A DNA stretch of 25,000 bases, from assembly GCA_963575745.1 (NCBI GenBank), contig CAUYUJ010014324.1:247741-272740 (forward strand), written 5' to 3'. This document shows positions 1-8,358 of the stretch, piece by piece (the stretch's first letter is position 1; every line of letters begins with the position of its first letter). Source of the stretch: Prorocentrum cordatum (Eukaryota > Sar > Dinophyceae > Prorocentrales > Prorocentraceae). The notes under the pieces were generated by a model. That model saw only the letters and a list, made by a program, of their open reading frames with translations. It searched no databases and had not been told where the DNA came from. A program made the translations under genes and the position numbers.

Positions 1-203
1 AACAAAAACCACAAACACTTACGGGTGCCCGCGCGGAATTCTTGGATCAACAGGGAGGGGAATCCAGCACAGATCCAGAAACTCCAGGTTGACCTCCGAA
101 GGTGAATGCGTATACAATTTTGTCTTCGTCGATCAGAAATAAGTCGAGAGCAGCAGCAACAACAACAACATAAGAGGAGGACGAAGAGGAGTCGTCCTCG
201 TCG

Positions 204-520
204 TGCTCGACATCTCTCTCTCTCTCTCCTTATGTACCGATTTCTGTACAGATGTGTACACATGTTTTCCCACACGTATATACATATATATATATGTATG
301 CATATATATGTATGTGTGTGTACCCCTCCCACCCGCTCTCAATATCTTCATACTTACACATATGTTCCACGTTACCTTCCTCTCTCCCCGTCTTTATACT
401 TCTATAAAAAATAGTTGCATCGACTCCACTTCCTCTCCCTCTCTCACTTTCTCTTTCTCACTCTCTCTTTCTTTCTCTCTCTCTCTCTCGCACTCTCTCC
501 CTCTCTCTCCCCCCTTGGGG
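204..520. repeat. CT and TA/TG microsatellites
   Basis: Runs of CT (about 207-230 and 440-510) flank an alternating TA/TG/CA stretch (about 276-325). The open frames across here on both strands are low-complexity (Ser/Leu on one strand, Arg/Glu on the other) and are not credible genes. Bases 1-203 hold a short CAG/CAA run (149-170) and nothing else I recognise. Confidence 0.9.
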
Positions 521-587
521 CGACGAGGCTTATACATATTCACCGCCCCCAAGCCGTGGCCAGGCCCATCCCGCGTCCAGGATCGAT

Positions 588-1009
588 TTAGATACACGCA
601 CTTGGATTGGCAGGGGAGGTACATGCACCGATCCCCTGGGCCCAGTAAGTAAGGGCCTGGCCAGGACCAGGGCATATGTATTGATCTCGTCGCCTGAGCT
701 GCCCATCCCCTTCCCTAAGCTGGGGCGTGTCCTCCTACAGGCGGATGTTGGACGAACGATGAAAAGTAGCAAAACAAAAAAAACACAAATAATCAAAAGC
801 CGTTCCTATTTTTTTGCTTATTTGTGAATTCTCCTCCTGTAGAAGGACACGCCCGACTTCCTTACCCGTCTCCTCCCCTCCTCTCCTCCGCTGAAGACCG
901 GACTACTGACCCTCTCCTCCCCTCCGCTTGCAGCCGAAACTGAGCTATCAGCGCCCCCCACCCCCGAGACCCCGAACCTGTCGAGGAGCTCCCTGCCCAG
1001 CTCTGTCAC
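588..1009 (-). CDS. Candidate two-exon ORF split by element A1
   Basis: No family recognised. On the minus strand a 50-codon open frame (1009 down to 858, containing TELGRELLDRFGVSG) ends at AA|GTCGGG, the start of element A1. The element ends with CAGCTTAG at 715. Splicing 857-715 out joins the frame in phase 2 to 42 more codons ending at TAA (588-590), including RRRDQYICPGPGQALTYWAQ. Reading through the element gives a stop inside it. Support is limited to splice-like dinucleotides at the element ends and open frames of modest length. The upstream frame starts just after a TAA at 1010-1012, so this may instead be 3' untranslated sequence of the preceding frame. Confidence 0.22.
716..861 (-). 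mobile_element. Family A inverted-repeat element, copy A1
   Basis: The left arm (about 716-746, core GGGCGTGTCCTCCTACAGG) is the reverse complement of the right arm (about 831-861, core TCCTGTAGAAGGACACGCCC). The A-rich interior lacks the best-conserved internal motif of the family. Possible target duplication: CTTCCCTA at 712-719 against CTTCCTTA at 857-864, overlapping the ends, so the exact boundary is uncertain. Minus-strand GT and AG lie at the two ends (intron 857-715, 143 bp). Confidence 0.75.
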
Positions 1010-1165
1010 TTACTTGACCTTCGTGTAAGGCTTCACCTTGACGCGAGAGAAATCGACCCCGCTGTCCTTCCAATCCTGCCGCAAACGGAATGTGTATGTA
1101 AACGAGGCGCAAAACCGGGGCAACATCGGATCAGAACGTATTGGGACCTCTGAGATCCGACGGTT
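1010..1165 (-). CDS. Exon-like C-terminal coding frame, family unknown
   Basis: A 51-codon frame ending at TAA (1010-1012) reads like real protein: ISEVPIRSDPMLPRFCASF near its start and DFSRVKVKPYTKVK at its end. I do not recognise the family. It opens just after an in-frame TGA, so it would need a splice acceptor; CTCAG at about 1149-1153 on the minus strand is one candidate. Its first part is related in sequence to 20110-20190 (minus), where ISEVPDVSWSAVVPALSY can be read, so this is one member of a repeated or duplicated sequence. It could be a decayed copy. Confidence 0.3.
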   Translation of the reverse strand, partial: NRRISEVPIRSDPMLPRFCASFTYTFRLRQDWKDSGVDFSRVKVKPYTKVK

Positions 1166-1440
1166 TCATCACCCCTCCAATACAAGCCAACTAATTACTT
1201 TCCTGGGGCTCACTGACGGGTCAGGACAACCGGTAATATGCGGCAAATAATCTGCCGCCGCCGCCGTCGCGGAGGAAAACGCGAAGGGGAGGAGGAGCAG
1301 GAAGCGGAGAAGGGAACCAAGGGACGCCCGGAGCCTACTGTCAGCCAAGAGCTTTAGGGGGAGGGGGGGGGCAGTACTGAAAGCCTCTCGCGGTTATCAG
1401 GCGCCGCGGCTGTTCCACAGCGCTCTGGCAAACTGTGACA
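1166..1440. other. No gene seen; decayed duplicate of 20.2 kb region
   Basis: About 1400-1430 (GCCGCGGCTGTTCCACAGCG) matches 20211-20240, and 1135-1165 matches 20160-20190. The two blocks are adjacent at 20 kb but separated here by about 200 bp that includes a CCG run (1252-1270). This suggests an insertion in this copy or a deletion in the other. Nothing else is recognisable. Confidence 0.5.
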
Positions 1441-1643
1441 CCGTTCCGAAATGCTTGGAGGCGCGCAGAAGGGGGTAGGGGAAGGGGGGACGGCTCCTTA
1501 GAAGCACCCTGCTTCTTAGAACGCCCTGGCCTTACATCTACAGATAAGGCCAGCGCCTTCTCAGAAGCAGGGGTGTTTCTAAGAAACCTTCCCCCCTCCC
1601 CCTGCCCCCCTCTGCTCGTGGCCGAAACGCTCTGGAACTATTC
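1441..1643. repeat. 203-bp imperfect palindrome
   Basis: The arms pair from the outer GTTCC...GCGCGCAGAAGG to the inner CTTAGAA...CTGGCCTTA, centred near 1540. The innermost ~42 bp of each arm (1497-1540 and 1543-1584) match well. The arms carry G-rich and C-rich runs. This is a fold-back (hairpin) element or an inverted duplication. Open frames across it on both strands are shadows. Confidence 0.75.
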
Positions 1644-1659
1644 GTCCCGGTCCCAGCCC

Positions 1660-1900
1660 CGCCCGAATGCTGCAAGAGCGGTTCGCTTCGAAGCGGGAAG
1701 CCCGAGCGAGTCGAAGCGCGCGCGTCGAAGGGGGCCGCTTCGGCGCGGAGTCGGCATCGAAGCGGACGGACCGCGCCAGGCTGCGCCACAATGCCATGCA
1801 AGCATCTGGCCGCATCGGTTCGTCGGGACTTCAGAATCAAACCCGATCGGGTCGGCCAACGTCGATATCCGATCGGATCGATCAAACCCGAAGAGGACCC
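1660..1900. repeat. Clustered TCGAAGCG and CGATCGG motifs
   Basis: Degenerate short motifs recur: TTCGAAGCGG, GTCGAAGCGC and ATCGAAGCGG at 1685-1765, then GATCGGGTCGG, TATCCGATCGG and GATCGATC at 1845-1885. This resembles decayed short tandem repeats. Overlapping frames on both strands have no recognisable product. Confidence 0.45.
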
Positions 1901-2398
1901 AGTGGGGCGGCCACGAGCGAACCCAGTTGGGCCCCGCGGCGCAACCCGCCAGGAGCGAGCCCAACATCCCTAACCCGGGCACCCAGCTTCAACACATAGC
2001 CGTCGACGTCAACCAACAATTTGTGCGGCCCCTTGGGTTAGGTCGGGCGTGTCCCCCTACAGGCGGATTTTGGAGGAACAATTAACCACACGCAACAACT
2101 ATTCAAACAATGGTTAAAACATAATATAAAAACATCGTCCCCAGACTATGACAAAACACTACAAAGCAATCGTCCCCATACCATGTGTCTGTTAACTATG
2201 TTTTGAAGTTTCCCCCTGCAGAGGGACAGGCCCAACTTCGAACTTGCGCGGCCCCTTGGGTGCCCCCGCGCTCTCGGACGTGCTCAATCCTGGAGCCCAC
2301 GCCCACGCCAACCCCGCGGCGCAGGCCGACCGGAGGGCGCCCACAACGTCTCCCACCCCGACCCGGTCGCAACAGCGCGGCCGTCGACGTGAACCCAA
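1882..2398 (-). CDS. Candidate split ORF interrupted by element A2
   Basis: Unrecognised protein. The minus-strand frame runs open for 54 codons from 2398 (TTG, not a confirmed start; the frame is also open upstream) to 2237, ending ...AGAPKGPRKFE. Removing 2236-2032 (GT at the start, CCCAAG at the end) joins it in phase 0 to 49 codons reading GPHKLLVDVDGYVLKLGARV and onward to TGA at 1882-1884. A 17-bp repeat with one mismatch lies on both sides of the element, so splicing would add exactly 18 bases (six codons) to the sequence without the insertion. A related sequence lies about 380 bp away (2370-2425), so exon duplication or a decayed repeat is an alternative. Confidence 0.3.
2038..2240 (-). 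mobile_element. Family A inverted-repeat element, copy A2
   Basis: The left arm starts TTAGGTCGGGCGTGTCCCCC; the right arm (2211-2240) ends with GAGGGACAGGCCCAACTTCG. The family motif CATCGTCCCCAGACTATG is at 2133-2150, with a partial second copy at 2169-2186. Flanks: TTGTGCGGCCCCTTGGG (2021-2037) and TTGCGCGGCCCCTTGGG (2244-2260). This is a much longer flanking repeat than in the other copies, so insertion into a pre-existing duplication is possible. Confidence 0.85.
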
Positions 2399-2479
2399 AA
2401 AATCGGCTCGACCCCTTGGGGTGGGCCTCTGCTCTTCAGCATGCCCTCCTGGGCCCCGCGGCGCGAGGCGCCCGGACGC

Positions 2480-2997
2480 TCCACCAGCACGACCACGGCC
2501 CCACTTCCCGCACGGCCGCCAGCACGACTAGCACGACCACCAGCACGGCCGCCGGCACGGCCGTGGACGCGACCTCCAGCGCGACCACCAGCACGACGAA
2601 GAGCACGACAGCCAGAAAAAAAAAACAGCAAGCCGACGGCACGACCACCAGCACGATCACCAGCCCGACCGCAAGCACCACCACCAACATCAGCACCACC
2701 ACGACCGCCCGCACGACCACGGCGGGTCGCGGCGCCGTCTACCGGAACGGCCGACATCCTGGCGCTCCTTCGGCGCCCGGGGGCTCTGTAACGGGTCGGC
2801 CTTCCTCCGGCTCCTCCTCCCTCACTTCCCCTCCCTTCCCTGGGACACTCTGTCAGGTCGACGGCAAAGCGCCAACACGCCCACCAGCGCGACCAACCGT
2901 CAGCACGACCACCAGCACGACCACGAGCTCAACCACCAGCGCGACCACCAGCACGACTGGCCAAACGCACCATCCCCAGCACGACCGCCACCATGAC
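2480..2997 (+). repeat. Minisatellite of CAGCACGACCAC units
   Basis: Degenerate units of 9-15 bp built on AGCACGACCACC fill 2480-2730 and 2880-2997, separated by unrelated GC-rich sequence. Because the units are multiples of three, one plus-strand frame (2185-3012) stays open and would encode a Thr/Ser-rich, mucin-like chain. I see no signal peptide or conserved domain, and the opposite strand is equally open, so I treat it as repeat rather than gene. Confidence 0.75.
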
Positions 2998-3075
2998 CAA
3001 GAATCTTTGTAGCTCTAACAAACTGTTTTCGGGGCTGGACCCAGCTCTACTAGCATCCTATTGGGGCTGGATGCA

Positions 3076-3569
3076 GAACCGACACGGGCTGTACGAGAAC
3101 CTGTACAGAGCCAAAACGGCCTGCAAAAGATCCTCTGTAAACCCAGTCCGGCCTGTATGTGTGACTATACACAGCCGATGCACCCTGTAAAGGATCCTGT
3201 ACAAACCCGATGCGGCCTGTAAAAAATTAGAAACACACCCGATGTGGCCTGTAGAAGATCTTCAAACACACCCGATACTGTATGCAGACGATCCTATACT
3301 GAACCCGTACGGCCTGTATAGCATCCTATGCAAACCCGATACGGCCTGTATCGGCTTCACAGATCCGATACGGCCTGTGCTGGATCCGATCCAAATCCGA
3401 TGCGGCCTGCTGGGATCCTACACAGATCCGATGCGGCCTGTATTTGATTATCTGCTGACCCGATGCGCCTTGTATAAGTTCCTGTGCGAGTCCGATACGG
3501 TCTTAGGATCCTATACAGATCCGATGCGGCCTGTATGGGCTCCTATGCAGAGCCGATGCGGCCAGTAAG
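3076..3569 (+). repeat. 32-bp minisatellite, about 16 degenerate copies
   Basis: Consensus unit: AAACCCGATGCGGCCTGTA followed by roughly NNGGATCCTATAC. Sixteen units of 28-34 bp can be laid end to end from 3076 to 3569. The unit length is not a multiple of three and indels are frequent, so the open frames here (for example 3242-3568 plus) cycle through frames and are not coding. Many units carry GGATCC. Confidence 0.85.
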
Positions 3570-3583
3570 GGAACATCTAGAAC

Positions 3584-4070
3584 AGGGGAAGACGAGCCAA
3601 ATGGAAGGGGGAGGGAGAAAATGAAACACGAGAGGGAGTAGCAGGAATGGGGCTAGGATTAGGTCGGGCATGTCCCCCTATAGGCGGATCCTGGGCGACA
3701 ACAAAAAGAATAGTTGTTTGTTGTTTGAAACAACTCCCAAATGGTGAAACAAATCAAAAAATCGTCCCCAGACTACTTTCTGATTATTTTTTGATACGGC
3801 TCCTGTGCAGGGACAGGCCCGATTTAAGGCTAGGCACAAAAAACACGTGGCATAAGGCCAGAGGGGCCGATGGGGCGGGTCGGCCCCAACGGGCGGGTAC
3901 GAGAGGGGCGGGCCCAGGCGGCCTCGTCGAGCAGGCGGGCGTCTGAAGCGTGGCTCCATCATGAATCGCGAGGAAGTCTCGAGCGATGGCACAATTCCCA
4001 AATACATCGTGGTATCGGCCAAAGCGAACGCGTGATGCCTGAGTGTCGAGGGCGCGGCGTCGAAATATAG
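3584..4070 (+). repeat. Segmental duplication, copy 1 (carries A3)
   Basis: Order: purine-rich start (about 3584-3650), element A3, a GC-rich block containing CCCCAACGGGCGGG (3887-3900), then a block ending GTCGAGGGCGCGGCGTCGAA. The same blocks in the same order occur at 5126-5446 without A3. Open minus-strand frames across both copies encode Pro/Arg-rich sequence with no recognised domain. Confidence 0.7.
3659..3827. mobile_element. Family A inverted-repeat element, copy A3
   Basis: Starts TTAGGTCGGGCATGTCCCCC, ends GGGACAGGCCCGATTTAA. Internal motif AATCGTCCCCAGACTA at 3760-3775. Target duplication: GGCTAGGA (3651-3658) and GGCTAGGC (3828-3835), 7 of 8 bases. The paralogous stretch at 5204-5214 has a single GGCTGGGAGCA and no element, which is an empty site. 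On the minus strand the first bases are AATCGGG, so the GT seen in other copies is missing. Confidence 0.9.
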
Positions 4071-4096
4071 TACGCCAGAGAAAAAACAATCAATAG

Positions 4097-4950
4097 ATGG
4101 TTTGAAGATGAGTGATTTGGATATTGAGATTGTGAGATCGATCGTGAGATCGATAGTGGAACCGACAGTGAGGACGATTGTGGGGTCGACCATGAGACCG
4201 ATCGATGGTGATGGTGAGATCGCTCGTGCGATCTATAATGAGATCGATTGTGAGATCGATCAACAGATCGACTGTGAGAACGGTAGTGAGATTGATAACG
4301 AAGAGGGTAATGAGATCGACGGTGAGACCGATCGACAAAAAAAGACCCAAGAACCCGGGAACCCGGAAACCCCGCCGCCCACCGAGATCGACCCGGAACA
4401 CGGAACCGGGAACACCCGGGAACCCGGAAGCGGGAACACCCGGGACCCTGGCCGCCCACCGAATCGGCCCCGTACATTTCACCAAACCTTTGAATTACAC
4501 CGGAGTAAAATCCCAAGGAGTGAATGGCTTGCGAAGTAGTGATATGGATACTGAGATCGATTGTGAGATCGATCGTGGAATCGATAGTGAGGAAGATTGT
4601 AGAGTCGATCGTGAGACCGATGCTGAAATCGATTCAATGAGATCGATAGTGAGGTCGATCGTGAGATCCCTCGTGCGATCTATAGTGAGATCGATTGCGA
4701 TATCGAGAATGAAAACGAATGTGAGATCGATAATGAGATCGATAACGAGGTGGGCAATGAGATCGATGGTGAGACCGATCGATAAGAAGATCGACTGAAA
4801 GCCCAGGAACCTGGAATTCCAACCGCCCACCGAACTCGGCCCAGAACCCGGAACCGGGAATTGAACCCGGAACGGGAAACCCGGGAACGGGGCCGCCCAC
4901 CGAAATCTGCCGGGAACTTTCGCCAAATCCTCAAATATCAGCTAAGACCC
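4097..4950 (+). repeat. Two tandem ~427-bp units rich in GAGATCGAT
   Basis: Unit 1 starts ATGGTTTGAAGATGAGTGAT (4097); unit 2 starts ATGGCTTGCGAAGTAGTGAT (4524). Each has a ~220-bp block of degenerate GAGATCGATAGT/GTGAGATCGAT motifs, then a block of AACCCGGAACCCGG-type sequence and CCGCCCACCGA. Frames on both strands stay open (Arg/Ser/Ile-Val-rich peptides) because the motif lacks stops in several frames. I see no reason to call a gene. Unit 2 continues into CTAAGACCCCTTCA repeats at 4943-5003. Confidence 0.8.
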
Positions 4951-5017
4951 CTTCAAGGCAAGCACTGATTGGAGAATCTCCGCTAGGACCCCTTCAGTGC
5001 AAGCGCTGACGGAGGAA

Positions 5018-5545
5018 AAATGCGAAGAAGTCCCACGCGAGAGCGCGATTCCTGCATACGTTGTGGGAAGTCTCACTCGAGGTGGAACAATTGTGAAGAA
5101 GTGTCAAGCGGGAGCCGCTGCTGTTAGGGAAAAAAAGACGGATGGAAGGAAGGGACAAGGGGGAGAGAGGAGGACGAAGCACGAGAGGGAATAGCAGGCG
5201 GGGGGCTGGGAGCAGAAATTCGCGCGTGGCAGAACCATACGGGCAGATCGGGCGGGGTCGACCCCAACGGGCGGGACAGGGGGGCGGGCCCAGGCGGCCA
5301 GGTCGAGCAAGCGGGTGGTCGAAGCGTGAGTTCGTCATGAATCCGCGAGGACGGTTTGAGCGACAGCGCGACTCCCAAGCAGATCGTGCGAAATCCGTAG
5401 CGAGAGCGTGATTCTTGAGTGTCGAGCGCGCGGCGTCTGAATATAATGCGAAGAAGTCCCACGCGAGAGCGGGATTCCTGCACGACTTGTGAGGAAGCCC
5501 CACGCGAGAACGCGATTTCTCAATACATTGTGAAGAATTGTCAGG
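5018..5545 (+). repeat. Dispersed 33-bp repeat around duplication copy 2
   Basis: GCGAAGAAGTCCCACGCGAG begins at 5021 and 5449, with diverged versions near 5492 and 5065. Between them lies segmental duplication copy 2 (5126-5446), which matches 3584-4070 minus element A3 and holds the empty site GGCTGGGAGCA at 5204-5214. No credible gene. Confidence 0.7.
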
Positions 5546-5704
5546 AGGGAGCCGTGGTTGCTGTAACTCGGGGGTCAGGGGCCAAGTTTGTAGCACCTCA
5601 CGTTCCCTTCTAAAAGGTAAGGTGCGCGCCCTGGGAAGAGCACTTCTTGAACAAAGCAATGGTCACCAGAGGGGCGGGATCAACACTCCTTATCATTTAG
5701 ACAT

Positions 5705-5955
5705 GCGAGTTCAACAACAACAACAACAATAGCAGCAGCAGCAACAACAACAACAACCACATCCACAACAACAACAGCAACAGTAACAGCAACAGCAACA
5801 GCAGCAACAACAACAACAACCAACCAACCAACCAACCAACTAACCAACCAACCAACCAACCAAACACATCCAAACAAACAAACACACAAACACCAATAAC
5901 ACCACCACCAACAACAACTACAACAACAACACCAACACCAACAACAACAAGCCGC
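5705..5955 (+). repeat. CAA/CAG and CCAA microsatellites
   Basis: CAACAA runs with CAG interruptions (5713-5820), a CCAA tetranucleotide run (5819-5862) and further CAA/ACC repeats to 5955. On the minus strand this reads as poly-Leu/Val/Cys frames, which are artefacts that extend the frame of the exon just to the right. Confidence 0.9.
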
Positions 5956-6023
5956 ATTGCGGAGCCCCACTTCAGCCACGCACTCAGGGACAATAAATGA
6001 CCGTTCGGCCAACTCGCTCTGAC

Positions 6024-6152
6024 CATTTCTTCGACGAGAGGCCCGTCGTCCTGTATCATCTCCCTCACCAGCTCCTCGCCGGGCTGGTAGTGCCCGCTGT
6101 GCGGCGACAGCTCCACCAGCCACCCATCCTTGATCTCGAGACCCCCGGCCAC
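6024..6152 (-). CDS. Exon with IQM-like C-terminal motif (partial)
   Basis: This is the only stretch where I recognise a family resemblance. The minus-strand frame reads VAGGLEIKDGWLVELSPHSG then HYQPGEELVREMIQDDG. Plant IQM (IQ-motif calmodulin-binding) proteins carry a similar C-terminal segment: a Gly-rich lead, a D/E-G step, then a P-H-S-G-H-Y-x-P block followed by E-E and a helix. Seen: the motif and an open frame. Known: IQM proteins bind calmodulin through an IQ motif near the N-terminus, which is not present here. Inferred: one internal exon of 43 codons between an AG acceptor (GAATTGAAG ending at 6153) and a GT donor (ATG|GTCAG at 6023), phase 0 at both ends. The frame stays open from 6398 to beyond the exon, so the boundaries are soft. 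It could be a pseudogene fragment. Confidence 0.45.
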
Positions 6153-6424
6153 CTTCAATTCGGACGCCCGAAATGGGTACAACAAAAATGGGTACCCTGC
6201 CCAACGCCACATGTTGTCCCAACCCAACAGCGGCCACTGTTGGGCAGGCGGCCGTCTCTGGAATGGACACAGGCCGCGGCGACACCGACAGCGAGTCTTG
6301 CTCAGAATGAATAGGAACTGCTGTCGGTCTTTGTACCCCTTCTTTCCGTACCAATTTTGATCGTCCCGATTCCAGAAGCGCTGCATGCTCGAGGACAAGC
6401 CGGCGCGGAGAAAATCGTGCTCTG

Positions 6425-6463
6425 AGGAGGAGGAGGAGGAGGAGGAGGAGGAGGAGGAGGAGA
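6425..6463 (+). repeat. GGA trinucleotide run
   Basis: About 13 GGA units. Reads as poly-Glu on plus and poly-Pro, Leu or Ser on minus; the frames through it are artefacts. Confidence 0.95.
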
Positions 6464-7683
6464 AGGCCCTCGATGTGTTGCTTCTGCTCCTGGGGCCCTC
6501 CTGTGCGCCCTACGGCCGTCAAAACACGGGGGGGAGAGCCCCGGGGTGCAGGACCCGTCCGGAGAAAAAAATCCCCACACCCCTCGGGGAAACCTTGGCC
6601 CAGCTGGGCAGCCTAACTCCCCTGGGTGGGGATTGGTACCGTCTCCGTCGGGAGTCGGAGTACCCATCCCCGCCGAGAGGGGCACGCTGGGAGAGCCAAC
6701 TTGCCCTGCCCTGGTGGGAGTGGGGCTGGCTCCGTCGATGCTGACTTCCCCTCAATACCAAACTTTTACGTGACAGCTCGGCAAAGGCAGTCCGCACTCG
6801 CGTCGAAGCAACCCGGGCTGCCGAGCTGCGAAACTCAATACCAAACATCCGCAACCGTATTTGTTCCGCAACGTGGACCCCAAAAAGTCTGGACCCCTTC
6901 CATGAGACCGGCTTCTCACGCCGAGTCGATGCTTGACGGTCTCTGGGCCTGGTGAGGGCCCCATGAGGCAGAAATGAACAAGAATCATCCGGTCGTGATT
7001 GGGAATGTCAGGGACGCCAGAGCATGTCAGGGAATGTCAAAGCCCTGCACCACGAAGGGACGTCAAAGACTGCCGCGACATAAGGCGGAGGTGCTCTGCT
7101 GCGGCACCGCGTCGCTCGAAAGGAAGCTGCCGGTCGAGGCGGGCGTTTCGACATTGGGCGGAAGGGGGGGGGAGCGGGGGGGGGTTGGCTCCAGACCACT
7201 GCTTAGTGCGACTGTTTGGGACCGTGCGTCCTCTGGGGGATGCTACACCTGCTTGAAACAGGAGCCGAAAACAGCCAAGATCTACTCCATGGGCGGGGGG
7301 GAGGGGGGGTGCGAGGGCCCGCGCCGATCGGCAAAACAGTGGATAAGAAAACGGTCACGTGATGTGCAGTGCCAAGACGTGTTCGACCAGGGACCCCGTG
7401 TCACCACTCGGCCCCGGGCGGAGTCTTCGGCAGGATGCTGAAGGCGTTCGGCGGCCTCCTGACGGCCGGCGGTGTCTTCGGCGGTGTCTCTGACCGTCGT
7501 GAGCGGTCTTTCCAGCGGTCTTCGGCGCGAGAGCTGGGCGGTTGCGCTCCGCAGGGGGGCCCAATGATCGAACACCCGAGGAGCGAGCGGCGCGAGTCGA
7601 CCCCGGGTGCAGGCACTGTGCGGGGGGGCCGTGGCCGCCTGCGGGCTTCTCTCGGTGCTATCCAGAGCTGCTTAGGACACGCT
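6464..7683. other. No gene recognised
   Basis: GC-rich sequence with short repeated words only: CTCAATACCAAAC at 6750 and 6833, and TGTCAGGGA-type words at 7006-7035. A word near 6877-6900 (minus AAGGGGTCCAGACTTTTTGG) recurs in related form at 2394-2425 (minus) and 15762-15784 (plus). G runs occur at 7160-7185 and 7294-7310. Overlapping frames on both strands (for example 6752-6988 minus) lack recognisable domains. Confidence 0.5.
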
Positions 7684-7690
7684 ATCCCTG

Positions 7691-7855
7691 ACTACCTACC
7701 AGACCACCCCAACCCAACCCGAAGACCCGAATTTCGGGTTGGGGGGGGTATGGGTTCCATATGTGTTTTCTCTATGTTTCCGGACCCCCCCCCACTAGAA
7801 ATCGAGGGTAAATCTGAGCCTTCGGGTTGGGTTGGGGTGGTTTGGTGGGTGGTGA
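7691..7855. mobile_element. Family C inverted-repeat element with target duplication
   Basis: The left end ACTACCTACCAGACCACCCC continues CAACCCAACCCGAAG; the right end is its inverse (CTTCGGGTTGGGTTGGGGTG then GTTTGGTGGGTGGTGA). The arms are about 34 bp with few mismatches, inside a 165-bp element. ATCCCTG flanks it on both sides (7684-7690 and 7856-7862). An inner hairpin (GACCCGAATTTCGGGTT) lies next to the left arm. It has the structure of a non-autonomous DNA transposon, and the telomere-like CCCAACCC words are part of the arms. Confidence 0.8.
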
Positions 7856-7910
7856 ATCCCTGCAGGCCCCCCACCATGCCTTGTCCAATGCTTCAGTAGC
7901 CCACGAGAGC

Positions 7911-8068
7911 GACGATCAAAGACGGAGCTTCCGCGAGATGGCGTGGCGACCTTACGCGGCGGCTTACGCGGGCCATAAAAGCGCGGCGCGCCACATGGAA
8001 GACGAGGGCGCCTACGCGCGACCTTGCGCGGGCAGCTTACGCGCCAAGGTCGGCACAGGCGGTGTTGT
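7911..8068 (+). repeat. Dispersed repeat F, copy 1 (TTACGCG-rich)
   Basis: Contains GCGAGATGGC, then ACGCGGCGGCTTACGCGGGC, then a second half with GCGCGGGCAGCTTACGCGCC. The same ordered blocks occur at 22976-23133. The two halves within each copy are themselves related. Not recognised as any known element; no clear terminal repeats. Confidence 0.7.
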
Positions 8069-8097
8069 TTGTTTGTTTGTTTGTTGTTTGTTTTTGT
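8066..8097 (+). repeat. GTTT tetranucleotide run
   Basis: Repeated TGTT/GTTT units directly after repeat F copy 1. The poly-purine-like tail position might hint at a retroposed end, but copy 2 has no such tail. Confidence 0.85.
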
Positions 8098-8358
8098 TTA
8101 TAGTATGTCTGTATATCAACGTAGATATACGGTTTGAACTACTATTATTTAAACGTTGCCCACGTGGAGGAGGTGAAAATAGGGCAGCAGACGGGTGGGA
8201 ACTGGCTGAAGTCGGCTGGAGGCGAAGCGAGCCGCGTGCAAGCGACAACCCCACAGGAAACCCCACGCAGAGCGGGAGATAGCAAAGAAGGGGAGGTGGA
8301 AGATGGCGATGCGGAGGAGGGGGACGAGGGCAACATCATACTGGGGATGAGTGGTCTA

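Noticed and set aside
2185-3012. Thr/Ser-rich mucin-like ORF of 275 codons
   Set aside because: Built from a 12-bp minisatellite with both strands open; no signal peptide, and frame continuity depends on unit length only.
4205-4798. 197-codon RSIVRSIMRSIV-type protein
   Set aside because: Direct translation of GAGATCGAT repeats; the opposite strand gives equally long frames.
7707-7735. Telomere-like CCCAACCC repeats
   Set aside because: Only two to three units, and they are part of the arms of element C.
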